Below, one piece after another: positions 8,089-17,046 of a DNA stretch of 40,067 nt. This stretch comes from an uncultured Bacillota bacterium. GTDB lineage: Bacteria > Bacillota_I > Bacilli_A > RF39 > UBA660. Location of the stretch: NCBI GenBank assembly GCA_947168865.1, contig CAMVNN010000006.1, forward strand, positions 1-40,067, written 5' to 3'. The notes beneath the pieces were generated by a model. That model did no database searches, was not told the origin of the DNA, and saw only the letters and a program-made list of their open reading frames with translations. Position numbers and translations under genes: made by a program. Within the stretch, counting starts at the first letter, position 1; each line of letters begins with the position of its first letter.

Positions 8089-11000
8089 ATTCGCTTCGTA
8101 ATGCCTCAACTGGATCTTTTTTAGATGCCTTTCTTGCTGGAATTAATCCTCCAATTAAGGTTAAAATAATACTTAATACTACAAGTATAAATGCACTCTT
8201 TATGGCTAATGCAGCACTCAAAGGAATATTTCCCGTATAGTGATGCAAAATTGTATTAATAATCGGAATTAATATGTAAGTTATTGCAATACCAATTAAT
8301 CCAGATAAAAATCCAATTATAAATGTTTCAGCATTAAATATTGAAGAAATATTATGTTTAGATGCACCAATACTTCTTAAGATTCCAATTTCTTTAGTTC
8401 TTTCATAAACTGAAATATAAGTAATAATACCAATCATTATTGATGAAACAACAAGTGAAATAGAAACAAAAGCAATTAAAACATAACTTACAGCATTAAC
8501 AATTGTTTTAACTGAATTCATCAAAATGCCTGTTGTATCTGAATAGTGAATTACTTTGTCATCATTACCTTCTTTTTCCATTTTTTCGTTATAACCATCA
8601 ATGAAATTTAAGAAATCTTCTTTGCCATCAAAACTAGTAAAATAAAATGATATATAAGTTGGAATCTCTTTATCTTGATATCCTAGTTTAACTAAATTTG
8701 TCGATTGATTTGTTTCGCTTCTATTTGCCATTGCTCCAAAAATACGCATAAGTTCATCTTCAGTAAACTTTAAAGTAAATGCTGATGCAATTTTATTTGG
8801 ATTAACATTGAATGCATTAGCAAAACTCTTGCTCAAATTTCCTGTTAATTCACCAACTTTTGTTAAAATTGTTGCTTTCATTTTAGTTTCGGTCATACCT
8901 TGAGCAAGTTTCTCAATTGCTCCTGCAGCACCTGTAACATAAGATTGATAAATTGTATTTAAAAGATTGTTATCAACTTTTGCAATTGGATTAGATGGAT
9001 CAGTTGTTAAACTTGGATCAACTCCAGCATATGTGGAAATGTAGATTTGAAGTAGTGCTTTCAAAAGACCTGAGTATGCCTCTTTAAATGTTGCTGCTGG
9101 AATTACATAATTTTTTTCCAAATTATTAACAATATTCTTTGCTTCAGTACTATTCATATAATCATCAACAATATTATTAATATCATTCTTGCTAAAATTT
9201 CCATCAATGCTATTAAATAGCCCTGTTTTTAAAGTGTTTAAACCATTAGTAAAATCTTTTTTTGCAGGAGTAATATCTGTTGTAATTGAATTAGATATTT
9301 CACCCATATAACCCTTTGTTTGATTTTCTAGATCCTTTTGATTAATTTTTACATTAAATGCATTACCAAGTTTTTTCTTATCAATATTTACTAAATCTGC
9401 AAATTGTAAATCTAAGTTATTCTTTTTACTATCAAATCTTGTATTTGAGAAAACATCTACTTCTGGATTATCTAATTGTTTTTTTACTATTTCATTTTTA
9501 GAAGCATTATCAATAATATAATCTATTAATGAATTTTGATAATGAACTCCAGGTGTTAAAGCAGAAGATGTAACTCCTGGTTTAGTAGTTACAATTCCAA
9601 CTATTTTTAAATCAAGGGCTTTATCATAAAGACCTTTCATGTATTCATCATCTTCACTCATATCTTCATAAACTTCATATTTTGTATTATATTTATAAAC
9701 ATCATATGGATTAACCATTTTAAGTTTAATATTCAATAAGTCTTCATAAGTGAATGTTAGAGGTTCATTATGAATATCAGAGCTTTCACCTGACATTATT
9801 TTAGTAAACATATCAGTTAATTCATCATAATCTCTTAAACCTAATGAATAAACAAGTAAATCAGAGATATTGCCTTTTTCACTTAAGACAATTATCATTT
9901 CATTATATTTTTCTGGCCATCTACCAGCTAAAACTTCATATTGCTCATCTAGTATTTCCTTGCTATCTAACATTTGACTATAAATTGAAGTCATCGATGA
10001 TAGTGTTCCCATCATATTTGAATTAAACATCGAACTAAATAAACTACTAGGATTTAATTTTGCAAGTTTATTTGTTGCATCAATTGTATAAATCAAAGGT
10101 TCAATACTATATGAATACTTTACATTTCTTAAGTCTTTTTCAACTTTTGAATAATTGTCTTCTAAATAGTGTTTAAAACTTTTAATATCATTTACTTTGA
10201 TATTAGAAAACATTGATGTCATGTATTGTTGTTCTTTAACAACATCTTCATTTACTTCTTCACCATTACCAGATTGCATAGCAAGTAAAGCTCCTGTAAC
10301 ATCAGTTGCTTCCTGCATAATAGAAAGTGGATAAGAACTCAAGGTATCTTCTTGAATGGAGTCAACATAATTTTGAAATCCTGTTGAAACAGCAAGGATT
10401 AATGCAATACCAATGATTCCAATTGATCCTGCAAAAGCAACCAAAATTGTCCTTGCTTTTTTAGTCATTAAGTTATTAAAAGAAAGTGATAAAGCGGTCA
10501 AGAATGACATGCTTGTTTTTTTATCTTTATTACCAGGGTCTTTACTCTTTTTTTCTTTAAAAGGATTAGAATCTGATGTAATTTTACCATCTTTTAGATT
10601 AATTATTCTATTTGAATATTTTTCAGCTAACTCTGGATTATGAGTTACCATTATAACTAATTTATCTTTAGAAATTTTCTTTAATAATTCCATTATTTGA
10701 ACACTCGTTTCAGAATCAAGTGCTCCTGTTGGTTCATCGGCAAGTAAAATGTCTGGATTATTAACTAATGCACGAGCAATTGCAACTCTTTGCATTTGAC
10801 CACCAGATAATTGACTAGGTCTTTTATGCATGTGATCTTCTAAGCCAACATCTTTTAATGCTTGCTTTGCTCTTTCAATGGCATCTTTTTTAGATATACC
10901 AGATAAAGTTAAGGCTAAACGAACATTAGAAAGAACTGTTTGATGTCCAATTAAATTGTAACTTTGAAAAACGAAACCAATACGATGATTGCGATATGAA

Positions 11001-11233
11001 TCCCAATCAGCATCTTTATATTTTTTGGTACTTATTCCGTTGATAATTAAGTCACCAGAAGTATAATGATCAAGGCCTCCAATTATGTTTAAAAAAGTTG
11101 TTTTACCAGAACCAGAAGGACCTAAAATTGAAGCAAACTCACATTCACGAAAAGAGACACTGACATCATCGAGTGCCTTTTGAGTAAAACCTTCAGTTTT
11201 GTATACTTTTGTAATTTTTTTAATTTCTAACAT
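8087..11233 (-). CDS. ABC transporter, ATPase-FtsX/MacB-type permease fusion
   Basis: A 1048-residue single-chain transporter. Residues 1-225 form a LolD/MacB-type ATPase: Walker A GPSGSGKTT (38-46), signature LSGGQMQRVAIARAL (142-156), Walker B ILLADEP (162-168), then D-loop and H-loop MVTHNPE. A first membrane helix lies at about 262-283. A very large extracytoplasmic region of about 600 residues follows, and three C-terminal helices with the FtsX-type signature YERTKEIGILRSIGAS end in DPVEALRSE. Fused relatives export peptides or act as mechanotransmission pumps in antimicrobial-peptide resistance. The cargo is unknown, and no two-component system lies next to it. The ATG follows GGTGAG, with a -10 at 11260-11265. 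The gene is bounded by its own terminator. Confidence 0.9.
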   Translation of the reverse strand: MLEIKKITKVYKTEGFTQKALDDVSVSFRECEFASILGPSGSGKTTFLNIIGGLDHYTSGDLIINGISTKKYKDADWDSYRNHRIGFVFQSYNLIGHQTVLSNVRLALTLSGISKKDAIERAKQALKDVGLEDHMHKRPSQLSGGQMQRVAIARALVNNPDILLADEPTGALDSETSVQIMELLKKISKDKLVIMVTHNPELAEKYSNRIINLKDGKITSDSNPFKEKKSKDPGNKDKKTSMSFLTALSLSFNNLMTKKARTILVAFAGSIGIIGIALILAVSTGFQNYVDSIQEDTLSSYPLSIMQEATDVTGALLAMQSGNGEEVNEDVVKEQQYMTSMFSNIKVNDIKSFKHYLEDNYSKVEKDLRNVKYSYSIEPLIYTIDATNKLAKLNPSSLFSSMFNSNMMGTLSSMTSIYSQMLDSKEILDEQYEVLAGRWPEKYNEMIIVLSEKGNISDLLVYSLGLRDYDELTDMFTKIMSGESSDIHNEPLTFTYEDLLNIKLKMVNPYDVYKYNTKYEVYEDMSEDDEYMKGLYDKALDLKIVGIVTTKPGVTSSALTPGVHYQNSLIDYIIDNASKNEIVKKQLDNPEVDVFSNTRFDSKKNNLDLQFADLVNIDKKKLGNAFNVKINQKDLENQTKGYMGEISNSITTDITPAKKDFTNGLNTLKTGLFNSIDGNFSKNDINNIVDDYMNSTEAKNIVNNLEKNYVIPAATFKEAYSGLLKALLQIYISTYAGVDPSLTTDPSNPIAKVDNNLLNTIYQSYVTGAAGAIEKLAQGMTETKMKATILTKVGELTGNLSKSFANAFNVNPNKIASAFTLKFTEDELMRIFGAMANRSETNQSTNLVKLGYQDKEIPTYISFYFTSFDGKEDFLNFIDGYNEKMEKEGNDDKVIHYSDTTGILMNSVKTIVNAVSYVLIAFVSISLVVSSIMIGIITYISVYERTKEIGILRSIGASKHNISSIFNAETFIIGFLSGLIGIAITYILIPIINTILHHYTGNIPLSAALAIKSAFILVVLSIILTLIGGLIPARKASKKDPVEALRSE

Positions 11234-11259
11234 TGACTCACCTTTTTTCCACTTGTAGT

Positions 11260-11265
11260 ATTATA
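11260..11265 (-). promoter_or_regulatory. -10 box (TATAAT) of the ABC transporter gene
   Basis: A consensus TATAAT stands about 26 nt before the start codon in the gap after the dUTPase-like gene. No clear -35 is seen. Confidence 0.5.
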
Positions 11266-11294
11266 TTACATTTTTTTAAAATTAGATATATTTT

Positions 11295-11756
11295 TTAATA
11301 TTTTGACGTTCTTTTATTATTTAAATTTTGATCATCGTCGGTCACAAGAAATTTCATAAACATTCCTTGTACCAATGAATAACCAGATTCAAAATTTAAT
11401 ACATTCTCACTTTCATTTTGAATTTTAATAAATATGTGACCTTCATTACTAGGATTATTATAATAATCAGCATCGATTACTCCAACTTGATTTACCAAGC
11501 GAATATTATATTTGAATCCAGTTGAGCTTCTGACAATTAAAAGTAAAACCTCATCACTATTAAAACAAGCTTTAATACCTGTTGGAATCTTCGCGATCTC
11601 GTGAGGTCTAATCTCTAAATCTTCAAGCAAATAAATATCATAACCTGCTGCATTAGTAGAATTTCTTGTTGGTAATTTATAATCTTCATATAATTTTTTA
11701 TCTATTTTTACATCTTTACAAAATTGTTCATAACTTATTTTTTCAAACTTACGCAT
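11295..11756 (-). CDS. dUTPase-like protein lacking the C-terminal motif V
   Basis: A 153-residue trimeric-dUTPase-fold protein. Motif 1 (AAGYDIYLLEDLEI), motif 2 (VRSSTGFKYNI), motif 3 (NQVGVIDADYYNNPSNEGHI) and motif 4 (SLVQGMFMKF) are visible. dUTPases hydrolyse dUTP to dUMP and keep uracil out of DNA. Active enzymes usually end with a glycine-rich motif 5 (like RGSGGFGSTG) that closes over the active site. Here the chain ends DDDQNLNNKRTSKY and no such motif is found in the next frames before the ABC gene. Either the family member works without it, or it is inactive or has another role. The start follows GGTGAT. Confidence 0.75.
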   Translation of the reverse strand: MRKFEKISYEQFCKDVKIDKKLYEDYKLPTRNSTNAAGYDIYLLEDLEIRPHEIAKIPTGIKACFNSDEVLLLIVRSSTGFKYNIRLVNQVGVIDADYYNNPSNEGHIFIKIQNESENVLNFESGYSLVQGMFMKFLVTDDDQNLNNKRTSKY

Positions 11757-11771
11757 TTTATCACCAAAGTA

Positions 11772-11780
11772 ATTATAACA
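11772..11780 (-). promoter_or_regulatory. Extended -10 (TGTTATAAT) of the dUTPase-like gene
   Basis: The box is immediately downstream of the acyl-CoA synthetase terminator T run. A GGTGATAAAATG start follows. Confidence 0.65.
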
Positions 11781-11806
11781 AAAAAGAAGTAGGTTTACTA
11801 CTTCTA
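11780..11806 (-). terminator. Terminator of the acyl-CoA synthetase gene
   Basis: Stem AGAAGTAG / CTACTTCT (11785-11792 and 11798-11805) followed by six T. It overlaps the TAG stop at 11804-11806. Confidence 0.85.
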
Positions 11807-13516
11807 ACTTAGCTTTTTATAATCAATCTTACCTATTTTAGTTGTTGGAAGACTTTCTCTAAATTCATATTCAGCAGGTAATTTATATTTTGGAATATTA
11901 CTTTCACAGTACTTGCGAATTTCTTTCTCAACTTCTTTAGTATTTTCAACATTTTTCTTAAGAACAATTACAGCTTTTGGAACTTCTCCTTTAACTTTAT
12001 GTTTCATAGCTACAACTATAGTTTGATCAACATATTTATGTTTACTTATAATACTCTCAAGTTCTAGTGGGTAAATATTATATCCATTTGAAATAATCAT
12101 TCGTTTTAAACGTGATTGATAATGAAGAACACCATCGTTACTCATATAACCTAAGTCTCCAGTATGAAGCCAAGTTTTTCCATCATAATGCTTTTTTAGA
12201 ACTTCATCTGTTTCTTTTTCTTGATTTATGTAGCCTAACATTACAGAAGGTCCAGTCACACATATCTCGCCTACTGAGCCAAATTCTAGTTCAATATCGG
12301 TTCCCGGTTCAAATATCTTAATGATATTATCTGGATTAGGTATACCAATATTATCAGTATCTTTAACACTTTCACATGTAGCTGAAATAAATGCAGTTGC
12401 TTCAGATAATCCGTATCCTATCTGAATATGTGCCAAAGATCCACAATCTCTGAAATAATTAATTGTATTTTCTTTCAATTCTTTAGGTAAATAATCTCCA
12501 CCACTTAATATTACTTGAACACTCTCAAAGCTATTTCTTCCAAGTTTCTTATTTTTTATTATATAATTTAACATACTTGGAATAACAGGTAATAGATTAG
12601 GTTTTTTATCCTTGATTACCTTATTTAGCTTATGAACATCAATCTTAGGTATTAAAATGCACTTTAATCCTATTGCAAGTGGTACATGAATACAAACACA
12701 AAGACCAAATCCATGAAAGATTGGTAAAGCCGATAAAATAGTATTTCCTGCTTTAGCTTCTGGGCAAACAACTTCACATTGAGCAGCAATTGAATTAAAA
12801 CATAGATTTGAAAGAACAACACCTTTATTTTTACCTGTTGTTCCACCACTATAAATAATTACAGCAGGACTATCTTGACTCCTATTAACATGTGTTTCAA
12901 CCAAATTTGTCTCATTCTTTAAAAAGTCAATCCATCTAATAACATTATCTTTATAATGCATGTTCCTTCTATTTTTCAAGTTATATAAAGTTTTCATTAT
13001 AACATCCATGCTATTACTTACTTCACAAACAATTAAATGATTAATTTTTAAATCTTTCACTTTTGTATATGTAACATCAGTAGTAAGTAAAATAGTTGAA
13101 TTTGTATCCTTCATCGCCTCTTCTATCTCATTTGGAGTAGAAATTGGATGAATGATATTACAAATAGCTCCAATTTTATTTACAGCATAAATTATAAATA
13201 TTGCCTCTGGAATATTTGGCATACAAATAGTAACACATTCATTCTCAACAATATTCAATTTTTTCAAAGAAATCGCGACTAAATCAATGTTTCTAATTAA
13301 TTCATTATAACTGTATTCAATCCCGAAAAATTCCAAAGCAGGTTTGCTTGGATATTTGATACTCGTATCTTTAACAATATCATACATTGAACCATTATAA
13401 TAATTTAAAAATTCTGGCATTCGATCATAATATTTCAACCATGGTTTCTCTTTATTATATTTAAATCCATTAATTTTATTAATTATTTTATCTATATATT
13501 CATTTACTATTCCCAT
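11804..13516 (-). CDS. AMP-binding acyl-CoA synthetase (FadD-like)
   Basis: A 570-residue adenylate-forming enzyme. It has the AMP-binding P-loop YSGGTTGKNKGVVLSN (222-237), the adenine-binding GYGLSEATAF, the TGDLGYMSNDGVL aspartate motif, the hinge sequence SRLKRMIISNGYNIYPLELE and the C-terminal catalytic lysine in TKIGKIDYKKL. The order and length fit long-chain fatty acyl-CoA ligases, which form acyl-AMP and then acyl-CoA. No acyl carrier or beta-oxidation genes are nearby, so fatty acid activation for lipids or an unknown carboxylate substrate are both possible. The start follows AAAGGA and lies behind an extended -10 at 13546-13554. It has a single-gene transcript pattern with its own terminator. 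Confidence 0.87.
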   Translation of the reverse strand: MGIVNEYIDKIINKINGFKYNKEKPWLKYYDRMPEFLNYYNGSMYDIVKDTSIKYPSKPALEFFGIEYSYNELIRNIDLVAISLKKLNIVENECVTICMPNIPEAIFIIYAVNKIGAICNIIHPISTPNEIEEAMKDTNSTILLTTDVTYTKVKDLKINHLIVCEVSNSMDVIMKTLYNLKNRRNMHYKDNVIRWIDFLKNETNLVETHVNRSQDSPAVIIYSGGTTGKNKGVVLSNLCFNSIAAQCEVVCPEAKAGNTILSALPIFHGFGLCVCIHVPLAIGLKCILIPKIDVHKLNKVIKDKKPNLLPVIPSMLNYIIKNKKLGRNSFESVQVILSGGDYLPKELKENTINYFRDCGSLAHIQIGYGLSEATAFISATCESVKDTDNIGIPNPDNIIKIFEPGTDIELEFGSVGEICVTGPSVMLGYINQEKETDEVLKKHYDGKTWLHTGDLGYMSNDGVLHYQSRLKRMIISNGYNIYPLELESIISKHKYVDQTIVVAMKHKVKGEVPKAVIVLKKNVENTKEVEKEIRKYCESNIPKYKLPAEYEFRESLPTTKIGKIDYKKLS

Positions 13517-13545
13517 ATAAAAATCCTTTCTAACAGACTTTTTTT

Positions 13546-13554
13546 ATTATAACA
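13546..13554 (-). promoter_or_regulatory. Extended -10 (TGTTATAAT) of the acyl-CoA synthetase gene
   Basis: A perfect TGn-TATAAT stands about 30 nt before the start codon, just after the YibE/F operon terminator. Confidence 0.65.
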
Positions 13555-13582
13555 TAAATATATATTTTTTAATATAACACAT

Positions 13583-13617
13583 AATTAAAAAGCAAGAAAT
13601 TAGTTATTCGCTTGCTT
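13583..13617 (-). terminator. Terminator of the YibE/F operon
   Basis: Stem AAGCAAG / CTTGCTT with a T run. The last codons of the second YibE/F gene form the 5' arm and its TAA stop (13600-13602) is in the loop. Confidence 0.75.
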
Positions 13618-14376
13618 CTTTTTTTTGAAATTAAATATTTTCTTATTTTTCAATGTTTTAGAACTAATATATGCAGTTATTGGAATAATCATAATTGAAC
13701 CTATAAAAGAAATTAACAATTGAATAACTTCTTGAGAAAAAGCTTTATAGTTAATAACAAACTCGAATGTTGCACCATGATGCCATAGGAAGAAACCTAT
13801 GAAATTTGCAATTATTGCAAAATAAAGTGTATTAATTGTTGTTGCCATTATGTCCCTACCAACATTCATTCCTGATTTAAATAATTCTTCATTACTTAAA
13901 TGCTGATTATTTTCTAAAACTTCGTGCATAGCAGAGCTAATAGAAATAGATGTATCAATAATAGTTCCAATAATACAAATCAGATACATGCCTATCATAA
14001 CATCTATCATATTAGTACCTATATCGTAAGAATAACCACCAATTGCTTCTAAAGATTCCATTGAAAATCCTTGAATATTTCCTCTTTTAACAATTATAAA
14101 TATAAGAGCAAATATAAATATTAAAACTATCATTATAGATACAAATGATGTCTTAGTTTTAATATTTATTCCATTAATGATAAATAATGTCGACAAAGTT
14201 GCAATTATACAAATAAGCATTGATAAAATAATTGGATTAATTCCTGCTTTCATAAGAACTAAATATACAATTATTAAAAATATACTTAAGTAAAGAGTTA
14301 TGAATGTTTTAAAGCCTCTACTTCTTCCAACTAAAATTAAGAGTATAAAAAGAGTTATTGATAATAATGTTATCAT
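13600..14376 (-). CDS. YibE/F-family membrane protein (short partner)
   Basis: A 258-residue membrane protein with about seven transmembrane helices. It carries the family features MIGMYLICIIGTIIDTSISI, an amphipathic loop with SGMNVGRDIMATTINTLYFA, and a basic tail (KKIFNFKKKKQ). It aligns in layout with the membrane half of its upstream neighbour, especially the (S)G-R-(D/E)-I ... T-x-N-(T/V) segment. The family is a predicted transporter of unknown substrate and is often encoded as two adjacent genes. AAGGAGG precedes the ATG, which overlaps the upstream stop (ATGA). The two products probably form a heteromer. Confidence 0.72.
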   Translation of the reverse strand: MITLLSITLFILLILVGRSRGFKTFITLYLSIFLIIVYLVLMKAGINPIILSMLICIIATLSTLFIINGINIKTKTSFVSIMIVLIFIFALIFIIVKRGNIQGFSMESLEAIGGYSYDIGTNMIDVMIGMYLICIIGTIIDTSISISSAMHEVLENNQHLSNEELFKSGMNVGRDIMATTINTLYFAIIANFIGFFLWHHGATFEFVINYKAFSQEVIQLLISFIGSIMIIPITAYISSKTLKNKKIFNFKKKKQANN

Positions 14377-15467
14377 TCTTTAACCTCCTTTTTAGAAGGA
14401 TTCAAGATATATATAGCTATGAATAGTGAAATCGGAATTGCAAGAACTATACTTATAGAACTTGTAAAAACCGCGATTAAATCAACTTCACCATAGAATG
14501 TCAAAGCATCAAATAATCTCATGTTGTTCTTAATTGCAAGAAAGACCATTGGAACAATAGGTGTATAGCAAGTATAAAGCATAACATTAGTCATCGTTCC
14601 AACTATATCTTTTGATATTTCTCTTCCAGATTTAATTAAAGCTTCTTTTTTTATCTTAGGATCTTTATCAATTAATTCACTTAAGGAAGAAGCAATGGTA
14701 ATTGATATATCCATTATTGCTCCAAGTCCACATAATAAAATCGTTACATAAAAGAAGTTCTCATAATCATATACTGCTTCTATATATTCCATTGACCAAA
14801 TTGAGACATCTTGACCATATATTTTGACAAGGATAAATGAAAGTCCGAATGAGATAAAAAGTGAAAAAATTGAAGATATGATTGCGGCAAGAGATTTTTT
14901 GTTTCTTCCATTTGTAATTAGAAGTGATAAAACTATAAATATAACTGAAACTACCATATAAAGTAGCAATAGATTCCAAGTGGTAAATTTCTTTTGAAAG
15001 ATAAATATTGCTATAGCTGATACTATAATATTAATAAAAAAGCTTATTAAAGTCTTAATTCCTTTTCTGCCAGCAACTAAGATAATCGAATCAATGAATA
15101 AAACTAATAATATTACCAAATATTTATCTCTTTTCACTCCAACTATTTCATTTATTTTTCCATCAGAGAATATGTTTACTAAAAGTTCATCACCTTTTTT
15201 TACTAGTTCACCATATACACCTGTTTTTGAGACTACATTTTCTACTGTCATCTCTTTTCCTTTATATTTCCCGTTTTTAATATTACCTTTAATAATCTGA
15301 TTATAATATGTTTCTTTAAACATCTCTGAATTCTTAGTCTCATTTTTTACTTCTGTCACTTTTAGAATAGGAGTTTTATATAAAGAATAATCATTATAAA
15401 TAAAAATAATACTTACTAAAGAAAATATAGCAAGAATTATTAATTCAATTTTAAATTTCTTACTCAT
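14373..15467 (-). CDS. YibE/F-family membrane protein (long partner)
   Basis: About 364 residues. One N-terminal membrane segment is followed by a roughly 90-residue extracytoplasmic beta domain containing YKGKEMTVENVVSKTGVYGE. Then come about seven further helices with GAIMDISITIASSLSEL and SGREISKDIVGTMTNVMLY. This is the classic YibE/F organisation. I move the start to 15467 (MSKKFKIEL), because GGTGAT lies 4 nt before it and nothing like a ribosome binding site precedes the 10-codon-longer start. Transcription probably begins at the TGCTAAAAT box (15488-15496), directly behind the DUF975 gene's terminator. Substrate unknown. Confidence 0.75.
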   Translation of the reverse strand: MSKKFKIELIILAIFSLVSIIFIYNDYSLYKTPILKVTEVKNETKNSEMFKETYYNQIIKGNIKNGKYKGKEMTVENVVSKTGVYGELVKKGDELLVNIFSDGKINEIVGVKRDKYLVILLVLFIDSIILVAGRKGIKTLISFFINIIVSAIAIFIFQKKFTTWNLLLLYMVVSVIFIVLSLLITNGRNKKSLAAIISSIFSLFISFGLSFILVKIYGQDVSIWSMEYIEAVYDYENFFYVTILLCGLGAIMDISITIASSLSELIDKDPKIKKEALIKSGREISKDIVGTMTNVMLYTCYTPIVPMVFLAIKNNMRLFDALTFYGEVDLIAVFTSSISIVLAIPISLFIAIYILNPSKKEVKE

Positions 15468-15487
15468 TTTATCACCATACAAATTAT

Positions 15488-15496
15488 ATTTTAGCA
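15488..15496 (-). promoter_or_regulatory. Extended -10 (TGCTAAAAT) of the YibE/F operon
   Basis: TGC-TAAAAT follows the seven-T run of the DUF975 terminator without a gap. An alternative TATAAT lies a few bases further downstream. Confidence 0.55.
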
Positions 15497-15525
15497 CAAA
15501 AAAAGCAGATTTAATCTGCTTTTTA
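15497..15525 (-). terminator. Terminator of the DUF975 gene
   Basis: Stem AAAAAGCAGATT / AATCTGCTTTTT followed by TTTG, 2 to 5 nt behind the TAG stop. Confidence 0.88.
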
Positions 15526-15526
15526 A

Positions 15527-16183
15527 CTACTTGCCTGTTTTATTTTTTAGTTTGTCGTAGTACATTGCATTAGCAACAGTCATATAAGGGAATAACCAAA
15601 TCATGATTAAACCAAATGTTGGAACAATTAATAAACACCAACCTATGAAACTTAATCCAAATACAAAGTAATCCCACTTATAGCCTTTCATCATCTCACG
15701 ACACTTCTTTAAGGCATCAACACCTGATAATTTTGTATCAAGAATTACATAATCTACAAGTGCATAAGCTAAAGCTAAGATAATTCCAGGAATTACAAAT
15801 AATACCATTCCTAGACCGATTAAAAGGCCACCAATAAGATTTGCAACTAATAAGTTTACCCATTTTTCTTTTAATGTTTTAATAATTACATCATGGTTGA
15901 ACTTACCAGTTCTTACAAAATCAATGATGTATTTTAAGTAGCATGCTGTTAAAATTGCACTCAGCAAACCAACAACTGTTGTACCTGCTGTTTGTATAGG
16001 TGTCATCTTAAACATATCTAGACTAAAATTGTTGAAATCCAAAGTATTTATATCAACTTTTGGACTAAAGAGACTTGATAAAACCGATGTAATAATTGAA
16101 ATACATATATATGGCCACCAAATATTCCATTTGTTTCCCCTAATCTTTGCTTTTGCTGCTTCCTTAATCTCCGCTCTGTTCAT
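15527..16183 (-). CDS. DUF975-family membrane protein
   Basis: A 218-residue membrane protein with about five helices. The N-terminal MNRAEIKEAAKAKIRGNKW is the classic DUF975 opening (an amphipathic helix ending in a basic-Trp motif). Later features are LKYIIDFVRTGKF and LDTKLSGVDALKKCREMMKG, a cytoplasmic loop common in the family. Function is unknown. AGGAGG precedes the ATG. It has a sound promoter of its own (16209-16237), whose -35 lies in the final codons of the zinc permease gene, so it can be expressed independently of zinc status. Confidence 0.78.
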   Translation of the reverse strand: MNRAEIKEAAKAKIRGNKWNIWWPYICISIITSVLSSLFSPKVDINTLDFNNFSLDMFKMTPIQTAGTTVVGLLSAILTACYLKYIIDFVRTGKFNHDVIIKTLKEKWVNLLVANLIGGLLIGLGMVLFVIPGIILALAYALVDYVILDTKLSGVDALKKCREMMKGYKWDYFVFGLSFIGWCLLIVPTFGLIMIWLFPYMTVANAMYYDKLKNKTGK

Positions 16184-16208
16184 AAACTTACCTCCTATTC
16201 CTAAGATA

Positions 16209-16237
16209 ATTATATTTCATTAATCAATAAAAATCAA
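16209..16237 (-). promoter_or_regulatory. Promoter of the DUF975 gene (-35 TTGATT, -10 TATAAT)
   Basis: TTGATT (16232-16237) and TATAAT (16209-16214) are separated by 17 nt. The -35 overlaps the TGA stop of the upstream permease gene. Confidence 0.7.
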
Positions 16238-17046
16238 CTTTTCAAAAATGAAATTATTTTAAAGATTATAAAAATTATTAAATTAACAATTACAATTGTT
16301 GCTCCAGTTGGAGTTGCAATTAAATATGAAATAATTAATCCAATTATAAATGCTATTGTTGAAACAATTACACTAGAAATTACGACACTTTTAAATGTCT
16401 TAAATACTTGCATCGATGATAAAGTTGGAAAAATAATCAAACTTGAAATTAGAAGCGCTCCCATTAGGCGCATTCCAAGTACTACTACAATTGAACATAA
16501 ACTTGCAAAGATAATATTATAAAGATTAGTTTTAATGCCAATTGATTTTGCAAATTTTTCATCGAATGTTAGTGCAAATATTTTATTGTATGAAAATATG
16601 TATAATGCTATTACAATTATTGAAAGTATTACACTTATAATTACATCTGATTTACTAATTGCTAAAATACTACCAAATAAATAATTATTAATATCTGTAT
16701 TTACTCCAAATAAGGAAACTACAAATGTTCCAATTGCAAGTGAACTTGATGATATTAAGGCAATTGCCGCATCTCCGTTTATTTTACTATTTTCATTTAA
16801 TTTAAGAATAAAGAATGAAACAATTATAACAATTGGCAAAGCAAACTCAAGTGGTGCAAAATGTAAAACCGAGGCAATGGCAAAAGCTCCAAAACCAACG
16901 TGAGAAAGTCCATCCCCAATCATTGAGTTTTTTCTTAGTACTAGTGAAACACCTACTAAAGACGCACATAAACTTATTAAAAATCCTGCTATAAGAGCTC
17001 TCACCATAAATGATAATGAAAACATTTCAATTAAACTATTTATCAT
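16234..17046 (-). CDS. Zinc/manganese ABC transporter permease (ZnuB/AdcB type)
   Basis: A 270-residue ABC-3-family permease with about eight membrane helices. Typical elements are SLVGVSLVLRKNSMIGDGLSH near the N-terminus (the EAA-like coupling region with the GDGLSH motif) and the middle VVLGMRLMGALLISSLIIFPT. This family moves Zn2+ or Mn2+ through the membrane. It is the last of three transporter genes and overlaps the ATPase gene by 11 nt; AAGGAGG precedes the ATG. Zinc is favoured because of the adjacent Fur-family regulator and the solute-binding protein subtype. Confidence 0.88.
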   Translation of the reverse strand: MINSLIEMFSLSFMVRALIAGFLISLCASLVGVSLVLRKNSMIGDGLSHVGFGAFAIASVLHFAPLEFALPIVIIVSFFILKLNENSKINGDAAIALISSSSLAIGTFVVSLFGVNTDINNYLFGSILAISKSDVIISVILSIIVIALYIFSYNKIFALTFDEKFAKSIGIKTNLYNIIFASLCSIVVVLGMRLMGALLISSLIIFPTLSSMQVFKTFKSVVISSVIVSTIAFIIGLIISYLIATPTGATIVIVNLIIFIIFKIISFLKS

